Assembly (NCBI GenBank): GCA_002722095.1
Contig: PBKG01000002.1
Location: 30,634-51,459 of the forward strand
Source of the DNA: Rhodospirillaceae bacterium
GTDB lineage: Bacteria > Pseudomonadota > Alphaproteobacteria > UBA8366
Direction of reading: 5' to 3'
Length of the DNA stretch: 20,826 nucleotides
The position numbers and the translations under genes are program-made. Shown piece after piece: positions 8,015 through 15,258 of the stretch. The notes beneath the pieces were generated by a model. The model saw nothing but the letters and a program-made list of their open reading frames with translations, ran no database searches and was not told the origin of the DNA. Positions within the stretch are counted from its first letter, which is position 1. Every line of letters starts with the position of its first letter.

Positions 8015-8893
8015 ATGTTCGAATCGTTTGAAGAAAAAAGAATTCAGGCCAACGGCGTAGAGATATATCTCCGTACCGGAGGCGAAGGCCCGCCACTTCT
8101 TTTACTGCATGGTTATCCGCAGAACCACGTCATGTGGCACTTGGTGGCGCCCGAACTCGCGCAAAACTTCACCTTGGTGTGCCCGGACATGCGAGGTTAC
8201 GGTCGTTCCGAAAAGCCAACCTCGGTGCCCGAGTTCGAAAATTTTTCCAAGCGCGTGATGGCGCAGGATATGGCCGAGGTGATGGCAGCGCTCGGGCATG
8301 AACGCTACATGGTCGTCGGGCATGATCGTGGCGGTCGTTGCGCCTATCGGCTGACGCTGGACTTTCCGGAACAAGTAGAAAAGCTGGTCGTGCTCGATAT
8401 CGTGCCGACCTATGAGCAGTTGGAACGTCTCAATGCGGTTGGCGCCTATGGTGGGTTCCATTGGTATTTCATGGGACAAGCGCCGGGCTTTCCCGAAAAG
8501 CTTATCGGTTCGGATCCCGAATTCTATTTTCGCTATTTGTGCGACAAATGGGCTGCTCAGCCAGGTCCATTCACGCCCGAAGCAGAAGCCTACTATATCG
8601 AATGTTTCAGCGACCCCGAGACTATTCGCGCGACCTGTGATGAGTACCGCAACAATCCGCGCGCCGATCATGCCCACGATCAGGCGGACAAAGCCGCGGG
8701 ACGAAAAATCACCTGCCCGACGCTGGTACTATGGGGCGATGCGGGACGGACGCACAAGCGACAAGGTTCGCTCGAAGTATGGCAAGAATGGGCAGATGAC
8801 GTGCAAGGTCGTGGCCTTGCCTGCGGTCATTTTTTGGCAGAGGAATTGCCGAACGAAACCGCGGCTGAAATAATCGCATTTTTGACGGATTGA
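8015..8893 (+). CDS. Alpha/beta hydrolase of the fluoroacetate (haloacetate) dehalogenase type
   Basis: This 292-residue alpha/beta hydrolase would cleave a carbon-halogen bond by attack of an aspartate and hydrolysis of the ester intermediate. Seen: oxyanion-hole segment [12 protein letters not shown] (30-41), nucleophile elbow VGHDRGGR (101-108) giving Asp104, Arg105 and Arg108, acid Asp128 in VVLDIVP, His149-Trp150 in FHWYF, Tyr211 in CDEYR, and catalytic His272 in CGHFLAEE. From my knowledge of the Rhodopseudomonas palustris fluoroacetate dehalogenase (Asp110, Arg111, Arg114, Asp134, His155, Trp156, Tyr219, His280), every one of these residues has a counterpart at a constant offset of 6, then 8. 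These include the two arginines that hold the carboxylate and the His/Trp/Tyr halide pocket. No clear ribosome site precedes the ATG. The gene starts 114 bp from the divergent acyl-CoA dehydrogenase and ends 8 bases before rmlA, so it may be transcribed with the sugar genes. Epoxide hydrolase is a less likely alternative, since the His-Trp pair argues against it. Confidence 0.88.
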   Translation: MFESFEEKRIQANGVEIYLRTGGEGPPLLLLHGYPQNHVMWHLVAPELAQNFTLVCPDMRGYGRSEKPTSVPEFENFSKRVMAQDMAEVMAALGHERYMVVGHDRGGRCAYRLTLDFPEQVEKLVVLDIVPTYEQLERLNAVGAYGGFHWYFMGQAPGFPEKLIGSDPEFYFRYLCDKWAAQPGPFTPEAEAYYIECFSDPETIRATCDEYRNNPRADHAHDQADKAAGRKITCPTLVLWGDAGRTHKRQGSLEVWQEWADDVQGRGLACGHFLAEELPNETAAEIIAFLTD

Positions 8894-8901
8894 ACGGACA
8901 G

Positions 8902-9777
8902 ATGGCTCGAAAGGGAATCGTGCTCGCCGGTGGCGCCGGTACAAGGCTTTATCCGCTGACTTTGGCGGCAAGCAAGCAATTGATGCCGGTCTATGACAAA
9001 CCGATGATTTATTATCCGCTGTCGGTGCTGATGCTGGCGCATATTCGCGACGTGATGATCATCTCGACGCCGGAGGATTTGCCGCGCTTCGAACAATTGC
9101 TTGGCAGCGGCGAGTCACTTGGGATGAAATTCGAGTATGCGGTTCAGCCGTCGCCTGACGGAATTGCACAGTCCTTTCTCATAGGAGAAGAATTTCTAGC
9201 CGGCGAGTCCGTAGCCCTGGTTTTGGGCGACAATATTTTCTATGGCCAAGGATTGAGCGGTCGATTGCAGGCCGCGAGCTCGGTCGACAGCGGTGCCACC
9301 GTTTTTGCTTACGCGGTGAAGGATGCGGAACGGTATGGCGTTGTTGAAATGGATGCGGAGGGCCGTGCGGTTTCCATTGAAGAGAAGCCGGCGCAGCCGA
9401 GGTCCAATCTAGCGGTGACCGGATTATATTTTTGCGACAATCAGGTCGTCGACATCGCGGCGCAAATGAAGCCATCGGCGCGAGGCGAGCTCGAAATCAC
9501 CGATGTCCTAAACGAATATATGGCGCGTGGGTCGCTGACCGTCGAACCGTTGGGACGCGGCTTTGCTTGGCTCGACACGGGCACTCAAGATTCGCTTCTT
9601 GATGCGTCGACTTATATCGCCGCAATCGAGCGGCGACAGGGTCAGAAGGTTTCGTGTCCGGAGGAAATCGCCTGGCGAAATGGTTGGATTGACGACAATG
9701 CGTTGCTTGCTCTCGCGGAGCCGCTCGCTAACTGCGCGTATGGCGACTATCTCAAAGCCTTGATCGAACGGGGCTAG
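8902..9777 (+). CDS. rmlA: Glucose-1-phosphate thymidylyltransferase
   Basis: This 291-residue enzyme joins glucose-1-phosphate and dTTP into dTDP-glucose, the first step of dTDP-L-rhamnose synthesis. Seen: nucleotide-binding loop [13 protein letters not shown] (8-20), [16 protein letters not shown] (25-40), SPDGIAQSF (84-92), the metal/sugar segment LGDNIFYG (108-115), and [10 protein letters not shown] further on. Length and motifs match the family throughout. I chose the ATG at 8902; a TTG at 8890 would add four residues and overlap the hydrolase stop, but RmlA proteins normally begin just before RKGI.LAGG. It is the first gene of the tightly packed rmlACD set, with 3 bases to rmlC. Confidence 0.96.
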   Translation: MARKGIVLAGGAGTRLYPLTLAASKQLMPVYDKPMIYYPLSVLMLAHIRDVMIISTPEDLPRFEQLLGSGESLGMKFEYAVQPSPDGIAQSFLIGEEFLAGESVALVLGDNIFYGQGLSGRLQAASSVDSGATVFAYAVKDAERYGVVEMDAEGRAVSIEEKPAQPRSNLAVTGLYFCDNQVVDIAAQMKPSARGELEITDVLNEYMARGSLTVEPLGRGFAWLDTGTQDSLLDASTYIAAIERRQGQKVSCPEEIAWRNGWIDDNALLALAEPLANCAYGDYLKALIERG

Positions 9778-9780
9778 GGA

Positions 9781-10338
9781 ATGGAAGTCACGCCGACAGC
9801 CCTGCCCGAAGTTCTGTTAATTGAGCCAAAACTGTTCGGCGACGAGCGCGGGTTTTTTTTTGAAAGCTGGAAGCAGGACCGATATCTCGAGCATGGCCTA
9901 CCCGCCGAATTCGTCCAGGACAATATTTCCCGATCGGACAAAGGGACGCTCCGGGGACTGCATTTTCAGGAGCCGAATGCTCAAGGAAAGCTGGTGTCGG
10001 TACTTCAGGGTCAAGTGTTCGATGTCGCGGTCGACGTGCGCGAGGGGAGTCCAAGATTCGGTAAATGGATCGGTGTCGAACTTGATGGTGAAAAGCATCA
10101 TCAGCTTTGGATTCCGCCCGGGTTCGCCCATGGGTTTTGTGTCCTGAGTGAAAGCGCAGATTTTTTTTACAAGTGCACCACGCTTTATAGCCCCGAGACC
10201 GAACAAGCCATTCGTTACGACGATCCGACCATCGGTATCGATTGGCCCGTAGAAACACCCATCCTTTCGCGAAAAGATGAAGTGGCACCGGTCCTTGCTG
10301 AAGCACCTGTTTTGCCCGCTTACGAGCATGCGGAATGA
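9781..10338 (+). CDS. rmlC: dTDP-4-dehydrorhamnose 3,5-epimerase
   Basis: This 185-residue cupin epimerises C3 and C5 of dTDP-4-keto-6-deoxyglucose. Seen: ERGFFFESW (22-30), DNISRSDKGTLRGLHFQ (47-63) with catalytic base His61, the beta-barrel segment VFDVAVDVREGSPRFGKW (79-96), IPPGFAHGF (111-119), FFYKCTT (128-134) with catalytic Tyr130, and YDDPTIGIDWP (146-156). It is complete and intact. Two poly-T runs lie inside the gene, nine T at 9853-9861 (encoding the conserved FFF) and eight T at 10161-10168; either could promote slippage. The stop overlaps the start of rmlD in an ATGA arrangement, which suggests translational coupling. Confidence 0.96.
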   Translation: MEVTPTALPEVLLIEPKLFGDERGFFFESWKQDRYLEHGLPAEFVQDNISRSDKGTLRGLHFQEPNAQGKLVSVLQGQVFDVAVDVREGSPRFGKWIGVELDGEKHHQLWIPPGFAHGFCVLSESADFFYKCTTLYSPETEQAIRYDDPTIGIDWPVETPILSRKDEVAPVLAEAPVLPAYEHAE

Positions 10339-11225
10339 AGGTGCTGCTGACCGGCCGGGAAGGGCAGATAGGAAGCCAACTCGCTCGTTTGCTGCCAGGG
10401 TTTTGCGATTGCTGGGCGGTGGATCAGGAAGACTTCGATTTGGCCGATCCTGAGGCGATTGAGGCTGCGTTAGAGCAGTTTCGTCCCGCTTTGATCATCA
10501 ATACTGCAGCCTATACCAACGTCGATGGGGCTGAAGAAGATTGCGAGCGAGCGTTCGCTTTGAATGCGAAAGCGCCGGCGGCAATCGCCGAATGGGCAGC
10601 GGCCAACGCAGCTGCTTTGGTGCACTACTCGACCGATTACGTTTATGACGGCAGCGGAGATACGCCATGGGCCGAAGGGGATGAAGTTGGGCCCATTAAT
10701 GTCTATGGGGAAAGCAAGCTCGCCGGTGACGAAGCGATCGCAGCTACCGGCGCATCGCATCTGATACTGCGCACGAGCTGGATTTATGCCGCACAGGGGC
10801 AAAACTTTTTGAACACCATGTTGAAGCTCGCTGCCGACCGACCAAAAATTTCAGTAGTCGCGGATCAAGTTGGCGCACCCACATCGGCCGCTATGGTCGC
10901 GGCCGTCACCGTAGATATTCTATCCCAAACTCGTTCGGGTGGGATCGAGACGTTTAAGCAAAAGGGCGGCATCGTTCATTGTGTGGCCTCGGGAGAGACA
11001 AGTTGGTGCGGGTTTGCCGAAGCGATATTCGAGGGGGCCCGTTCACGTGGAGCTGAACTTGAAATCGATATAGTAGAACCGATTGCCACCGCCGATTATC
11101 CGACGCCCGCGGCACGACCGGCCAATAGCCGTTTGGCGATGGAGCGGTTGAAACAAAATTTCGGGATCGAGACACCGGATTGGCGCGACGGATTGAACCA
11201 TGTTCTCGACGAGATATACGGGTGA
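10335..11225 (+). CDS. rmlD: dTDP-4-dehydrorhamnose reductase
   Basis: This 296-residue extended short-chain reductase makes dTDP-L-rhamnose with NAD(P)H. Seen: coenzyme loop GREGQIGSQLARLL (7-20), the DFDLAD segment (33-38), NTAAYTNVDGAE (56-67), HYSTDYVYDG (97-106), and the catalytic pair Tyr124 and Lys128 in NVYGESKLAGDE. The C-terminal half has TSWIYAAQGQNF and the family's RPANSRL region near residue 261. The start overlaps the rmlC stop by 4 bases. rmlB, the remaining pathway gene, is not in the window and must lie elsewhere if the pathway is complete. Confidence 0.95.
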   Translation: MKVLLTGREGQIGSQLARLLPGFCDCWAVDQEDFDLADPEAIEAALEQFRPALIINTAAYTNVDGAEEDCERAFALNAKAPAAIAEWAAANAAALVHYSTDYVYDGSGDTPWAEGDEVGPINVYGESKLAGDEAIAATGASHLILRTSWIYAAQGQNFLNTMLKLAADRPKISVVADQVGAPTSAAMVAAVTVDILSQTRSGGIETFKQKGGIVHCVASGETSWCGFAEAIFEGARSRGAELEIDIVEPIATADYPTPAARPANSRLAMERLKQNFGIETPDWRDGLNHVLDEIYG

Positions 11226-11234
11226 AGCGGTTCG

Positions 11235-12695
11235 ATGTCTGAACTCAGAAATATAACCAGCGCGGTTTCAGAGTGGGCCAATAGCTTGCCGCGAGGGTTG
11301 TGGATCGTCACCGGCCTTTATTTGCTCGTGAATTTGATACTCGCCGTGCTCGCAGTGCCCGGCGCAAGCTTGGCGCAAGGTGGTGATTCGGGGTCCTATT
11401 GGAACCCCGCGCTTGCGCTGCTGAAGCATGGCGGCTTCGTCCAGCTCGACAATCCGGCTGAACCGGACTTCTATCGAACGCCGCTCTATCCTCTGATGAT
11501 TGCAGGTTTGATTTGGCTTTTCGGTGAATCGCCGGGCGCGGTAGTCGTCGTGCAGTTGTGTCTGCTTTTCGGTACCGGCCTCATTTTCCGCGATACGGTT
11601 CGGAACTGGCTACCGGGTTGGGAAAATTTCGGCATGGGGCTGATCGTTCTCAATCCCAATCTTCTCGGCACCGCGCATCTCATCCAGAGCGAAACGCTTT
11701 ATCTGTTTTTCATGGCTATCGGGTTCTGGGCGTTGCTTCGGATCGTGCGCGAAGACTTCCGCTGGCATAACTCGCTTACCATCGGCCTCTCGTTAGCAGC
11801 AGCTTGTTTGGCCAAGCCGACCTCGCAATTTCTCGTCGTTGTGATCCCGATCGCATTACCGTTGATCGCTTTGGTGGCAGGGGCTCGGTCCGAATGGGTG
11901 CGGTTGTTGGTCCAGGGCGCGACCGCAGCGGTCGTCGCTCTCGCGATAATGGCGCCGTGGGCTTCCAAATTAGCGTCGAACGGTAACGGGTATGCTCTTT
12001 CTGCCCATGAAATTCGGTATCGCTATCTATGGGACCAGGTAATGATGCTGGAAGCCAATTTGCACGGCATTAGTTATCACGCTGCTGCCGGCCGAATTAT
12101 TGCTCCCGGTTCCTATCATGCCAACGTAATTGCCGCGCAAGGTGAGCGATGGGCAACTCTTAGTAAAACAGAGCGCTATGCAGTCCTGGAACAACACGGG
12201 TACGGCGCCATCTTTTCATATCCCCCGGAGGTCATTTTTCGGGTTATGGCGCGCTCGGTGGCGCAATTCATGGTTTCCGGCGGGGCTGGCAATCTTCACA
12301 ATTTACTGGGGACAGATACCGGACGGTTGAACCAGGTATGGTTCAAAACCTCGCAGCAAGACGTAGGGGGTATGCTGAAAAGCTTTTTTGGCGGTGCGCC
12401 GCCCGGAGCGCTATTCATTAGCATCGTCTGTTTGGGCTTTGCGTTGGTGGCACGCTTGATCGGTCTTGTCGGTGTAGTGGCGATCTGGCAAAGCCGACAG
12501 TTTGCGTTGCTACTGACGTTGCTTGGGCTGATTGGCTATTTCGTCGCAGTGCATCTGTTCCACGGCAATTCGCGTTATAGAATACCGGTCGAGCCAGCGA
12601 TGATGCTGTTAGTATTATTCGGCTTGCAGGCGATGTGGGATTGGTTCCGCACTAGACGCCCAGGCAAGCCAGCGGAAGATACCAGCGGAAGATAA
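11235..12695 (+). CDS. Multi-span membrane protein of the GT-C glycosyltransferase type (GT39/ArnT-like)
   Basis: This 486-residue inner-membrane protein has about ten hydrophobic spans, beginning with residues 21-42. The first outer loop carries GGDSGSYWNPALALL (49-63) with an acidic residue where GT-C enzymes have the catalytic aspartate, followed by FYRTPLYPLMIAG (79-91), a common GT39-like pattern. SETLYLF (152-158) and RYRIPVEPAMMLL (447-459) also recur in lipid-linked sugar transferases. The likely role is transfer of a sugar from a polyprenyl-phosphate donor to a surface glycan, lipid or protein; this is inferred from fold-level resemblance. It follows rmlD by 9 bases, and its stop abuts the next ATG. 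The last codons lie in a 13-bp tandem duplication that changes the C-terminus (see the repeat at 12669-12694). An O-antigen ligase or polymerase is a less likely alternative. Confidence 0.7.
   Translation: MSELRNITSAVSEWANSLPRGLWIVTGLYLLVNLILAVLAVPGASLAQGGDSGSYWNPALALLKHGGFVQLDNPAEPDFYRTPLYPLMIAGLIWLFGESPGAVVVVQLCLLFGTGLIFRDTVRNWLPGWENFGMGLIVLNPNLLGTAHLIQSETLYLFFMAIGFWALLRIVREDFRWHNSLTIGLSLAAACLAKPTSQFLVVVIPIALPLIALVAGARSEWVRLLVQGATAAVVALAIMAPWASKLASNGNGYALSAHEIRYRYLWDQVMMLEANLHGISYHAAAGRIIAPGSYHANVIAAQGERWATLSKTERYAVLEQHGYGAIFSYPPEVIFRVMARSVAQFMVSGGAGNLHNLLGTDTGRLNQVWFKTSQQDVGGMLKSFFGGAPPGALFISIVCLGFALVARLIGLVGVVAIWQSRQFALLLTLLGLIGYFVAVHLFHGNSRYRIPVEPAMMLLVLFGLQAMWDWFRTRRPGKPAEDTSGR
12669..12694 (+). 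repeat. Perfect 13-bp tandem duplication at the end of the membrane glycosyltransferase gene
   Basis: CCAGCGGAAGATA occurs twice in direct succession (12669-12681 and 12682-12694). Because 13 is not a multiple of three, the second copy is read in another frame and supplies the stop TAA at 12693-12695. With one copy removed, the frame would end ...GAT AAA TGA, and the TGA would overlap the ATG of the next gene as ATGA, the same junction type as rmlC/rmlD. Confidence 0.9.
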
Positions 12696-13532
12696 ATGAC
12701 TGAAATTATCGACTACGAGGCATTGAATGGGCGATTGGCCGCGGACCAAACGGCTTTTCAAAGCGCAGACCCTTTCCCGTATGTCGTAATCGATGAGTTT
12801 CTACGCCCAGAAAGCGCAGATGCTCTGTTGGGAGAATTTGGCCAGCCTCCCCGCGATGGCGGCAAATGGAATCAATACACCCATTACAACGAGCGCAAAT
12901 CCGGATTGACCCGTATGGATGCGATGGGAGCTGCAACTCGCGCCGTGATAGACGAGCTCTCTTCGCAGGAATTTCTCGATTGGCTAAGCGGGCTGTCGGG
13001 TATCGAGGATCTTTTAGCGGACCCGGATCTGGATGGCGGCGGCCTGCATGAAATCAAGCCGGGCGGGTTTTTGAATATTCATACGGATTTCCTCTCGCAT
13101 ACCAAGCGGCCCCATTGGCGCCGGCAGCTCAATTTGCTGATTTATCTCAACAAGGAATGGCAGGCGGATTGGCATGGGGAGCTTGAACTCTGGGACGGCG
13201 GAATGGAGGCGCAAGCGGCGGCAATCGAGCCGGTCTTCAATCGCTGCGTTATTTTTCATACCACCGAGAAGAGTTTTCACGGCCATCCCGTGCCCTTGGC
13301 GTGTCCGGACGATGTGACGCGGAAGTCACTCGCGCTCTATTATTTCAGCGATGCCGGGGCGCCCCTAAAGCTAACGCCGACCCATTATCGGGCGAAACCC
13401 GAAGAAAGCGGATTCAAGCATGCATTGGTGGCCGTGGACCGCTGGATGGTGCGGGGCTACTCGTTCTTGAAGCGCTACACCCCGTTAAATGACCGCTTCA
13501 TGAGCCGCCTGATGCGGAGAAAATCCGACTAG
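12696..13532 (+). CDS. 2OG-Fe(II) oxygenase superfamily protein (prolyl 4-hydroxylase-like fold)
   Basis: This 278-residue protein carries the iron and 2-oxoglutarate site of the double-stranded beta-helix dioxygenases. Seen: HEIKPGGFLNIHTD (118-131) giving the HxD pair His129/Asp131, RRQLNLLIYLN (142-152), the strand GELELWD (161-167), SFHGHP (193-198) with His195 as likely distal iron ligand (His197 is the alternative), and Arg209 in RKSLALYYFS as the likely 2-oxoglutarate anchor. Such proteins commonly hydroxylate small molecules, peptides or glycans; the substrate is not known. The ATG directly follows the TAA of the glycosyltransferase gene, so it belongs to the same transcription unit and may modify the surface glycan or its carrier. 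Its TAG stop shares a CTAG palindrome with the stop of the convergent gene. Confidence 0.85.
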   Translation: MTEIIDYEALNGRLAADQTAFQSADPFPYVVIDEFLRPESADALLGEFGQPPRDGGKWNQYTHYNERKSGLTRMDAMGAATRAVIDELSSQEFLDWLSGLSGIEDLLADPDLDGGGLHEIKPGGFLNIHTDFLSHTKRPHWRRQLNLLIYLNKEWQADWHGELELWDGGMEAQAAAIEPVFNRCVIFHTTEKSFHGHPVPLACPDDVTRKSLALYYFSDAGAPLKLTPTHYRAKPEESGFKHALVAVDRWMVRGYSFLKRYTPLNDRFMSRLMRRKSD

Positions 13533-15112
13533 TCGCTATCTTTGTCGTCCGGCTCTGTTTTCTTGCTGGCGCGTTTTTTGGATTGGACCAGCGCGTCTTG
13601 CAGCAGAAAAGACAATGAGGGCGCGGGGCGGAATTCGTAATACATCTGGTAGGAAAATGCGCTGCGCCAAAGCCAAATCAAGAATTTGTTAAAGCCGAAA
13701 AGAAATTTGCTTGTTGGAGTGTCGCCCAGGACCATGGGGAAGGGCGCTGGAATGCCCTGGCTGTCGATCACTTCGAACCCACCTTGCTCGAACATCCGGC
13801 GCAAGGTTGCGAAGGTGAAAAGCCTGGTGTGAGTAAGATCGAGTATACCGCGTTTGCCGTAATTGAATTGTCCGATCAGATGCATCAGTCGCGCGACCAT
13901 AAATCCGACATTGCCGCTAGAGACCAGTAATCTGACTTTAGGCGACATGGTCGCGGCTTTGCGCAGTTGATCGACAAAATCTTCCGGGGCCAGCAAGTGC
14001 TCGATGACGTCCAGCATCAGGACGTAGTCGTATTCTTCCAGCGTGACCGGCAGTTTTTTGGCATTGAGGTTGTGTTTAATAAATTTTTCGAACTTGATTT
14101 CACCCTTGGGCTCGAAAGCATCGATGCCGGTGACACGGTTGCCGGCGTCTGCGAGCGCGTTGGCGATATGGCCTCCGGCACAACCGAGATCGAGCACGCG
14201 CTTTTCCGTTCCGACACGTTTGATGGCGAGGCTGTGAGGGCTGTCGAAATCGAGTTTGGGCAAGTAGTGCTCGGCGTCCGCTTCCGCATTTCCGCAGTCG
14301 AACCGCCGGTCATAGAAAATGCTGAGCTCCTGGGCGCGCGCCTTCAATACCGTCTTTGTCACATCCCAGGCATATTTCAGGCCGTCCACATGGCAGATTT
14401 CGTCACCGTAATAGGTCGGAATCTCGAGTTCCTTGATCTTGAGGTCGGCCAGGACGAACTGGACGATAATCTCGCTGTCGAAATGGAACTCGTTGGTGTT
14501 GAGTTGGAACGGAATTTTTTTCAACGCGGCGACCGAATATAGCCGATAGCCCGAATGAAACTCGGTGAGGTCGGTTCGTAGCATCTTGTTTTCGAACCAG
14601 CTTAGAACCTTGTTGCCGATATATTTGTATTTCGGCATTCCGCCGTCGAGGGCGGCACCCTTTTTCATCATGCGGCTGCCGAACACTGCGTCCGCGTCGC
14701 CCGCCTTTAAGGGGGCCGCGAGGTCGGGCAGACATTCGGGGGCATATTGGCCATCGCCGTGTACCAGGGCGACAAAATCGAATTTCTTCTCAATCGCGAA
14801 GTGATAGCCGATCTTTTGATTGCCGCCATACCCTTGGTTTACGGGGTTGAAGAGTACGTGGAGCTTGAACGGAAATTTCCCCTTTTCCCGAATTGCCTGT
14901 CCACGCTCGAAGGTTTCGTCCTGGCTCGCATCATCGATGATCAACACTTCGACGGTAAATTCCGTCGCCAAAGATTCGGGGATTCGAGTCAGCACGTTCT
15001 CGATCGTCTTTTCCGCATTGTAGGCGACGATAAAGATCAGCAATTTCGGCTTCCGCTTGCGGGCCGAACGGGCCGGCGGAGTTGGCGAGGTGTTTTCAGT
15101 CGTATCGCTCAC
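13529..15112 (-). CDS. Fused GT2 glycosyltransferase and class I SAM-dependent methyltransferase
   Basis: This 527-residue protein has two catalytic domains. Residues about 20-265 form a GT2 domain of the polyprenyl-phosphate mannosyltransferase type: IFIVAYNAEKTIENVL (26-41), IIDDASQDET (58-67), NQGYGGNQKIG (92-102), the metal-binding VHGDGQYAPE (117-126), FGSRMMKKG (144-152) and TEFHSGYRLY (183-192). Residues about 285-490 form a methyltransferase: VLDLGCAGGHIANAL (306-320) is the SAM loop, Asp331 in GIDAFE the ribose-binding acid, MLDVIEHL (366-373) motif II-like, and ILDLTHTRLFT (423-433) a segment common in sugar O-methyltransferases. The tail is hydrophobic then very charged. The start is GTG at 15112, since no in-frame ATG exists before a stop upstream; the ribosome site is weak. 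It probably glycosylates and methylates a lipid-linked or surface sugar, which matches the convergent rhamnose cluster. Confidence 0.88.
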   Translation of the reverse strand: MSDTTENTSPTPPARSARKRKPKLLIFIVAYNAEKTIENVLTRIPESLATEFTVEVLIIDDASQDETFERGQAIREKGKFPFKLHVLFNPVNQGYGGNQKIGYHFAIEKKFDFVALVHGDGQYAPECLPDLAAPLKAGDADAVFGSRMMKKGAALDGGMPKYKYIGNKVLSWFENKMLRTDLTEFHSGYRLYSVAALKKIPFQLNTNEFHFDSEIIVQFVLADLKIKELEIPTYYGDEICHVDGLKYAWDVTKTVLKARAQELSIFYDRRFDCGNAEADAEHYLPKLDFDSPHSLAIKRVGTEKRVLDLGCAGGHIANALADAGNRVTGIDAFEPKGEIKFEKFIKHNLNAKKLPVTLEEYDYVLMLDVIEHLLAPEDFVDQLRKAATMSPKVRLLVSSGNVGFMVARLMHLIGQFNYGKRGILDLTHTRLFTFATLRRMFEQGGFEVIDSQGIPAPFPMVLGDTPTSKFLFGFNKFLIWLWRSAFSYQMYYEFRPAPSLSFLLQDALVQSKKRASKKTEPDDKDSD

Positions 15113-15258
15113 GAATACGCTCGTTTCTTTTAGGCATTAGACGGCGGGACAATACCGATTAGCGGCGCCTGCCGCCACCTTGCGTTTGGCTATAAGTGAT
15201 TGACATCGGCGCGGTGGCTTCACACTCTGCCGCCCAAATCAGGGTGGATCACATACCT

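Noticed and set aside
8890..8901. TTG start of rmlA overlapping the hydrolase stop
   Set aside because: The ATG at 8902 gives the standard RmlA N-terminus; the overlap is possible but has no supporting ribosome site.
15162..15175. GCGGC-GCCT-GCCGC hairpin between the fusion gene and the carboxylase operon
   Set aside because: It has no T run on either strand, lies in a divergent promoter region and is short enough to be chance.
15200..15228. Perfect TTGACA as a -35 box for the carboxylase operon
   Set aside because: No acceptable -10 hexamer follows at 16-18 bases (CACTCT at 17).
15196..15258. GTG start giving carboxyltransferase subunit 1 an extra 21 residues
   Set aside because: No ribosome site precedes it and the added residues have no family counterpart; MAFDDLYKEL at 15259 matches normal N-termini.
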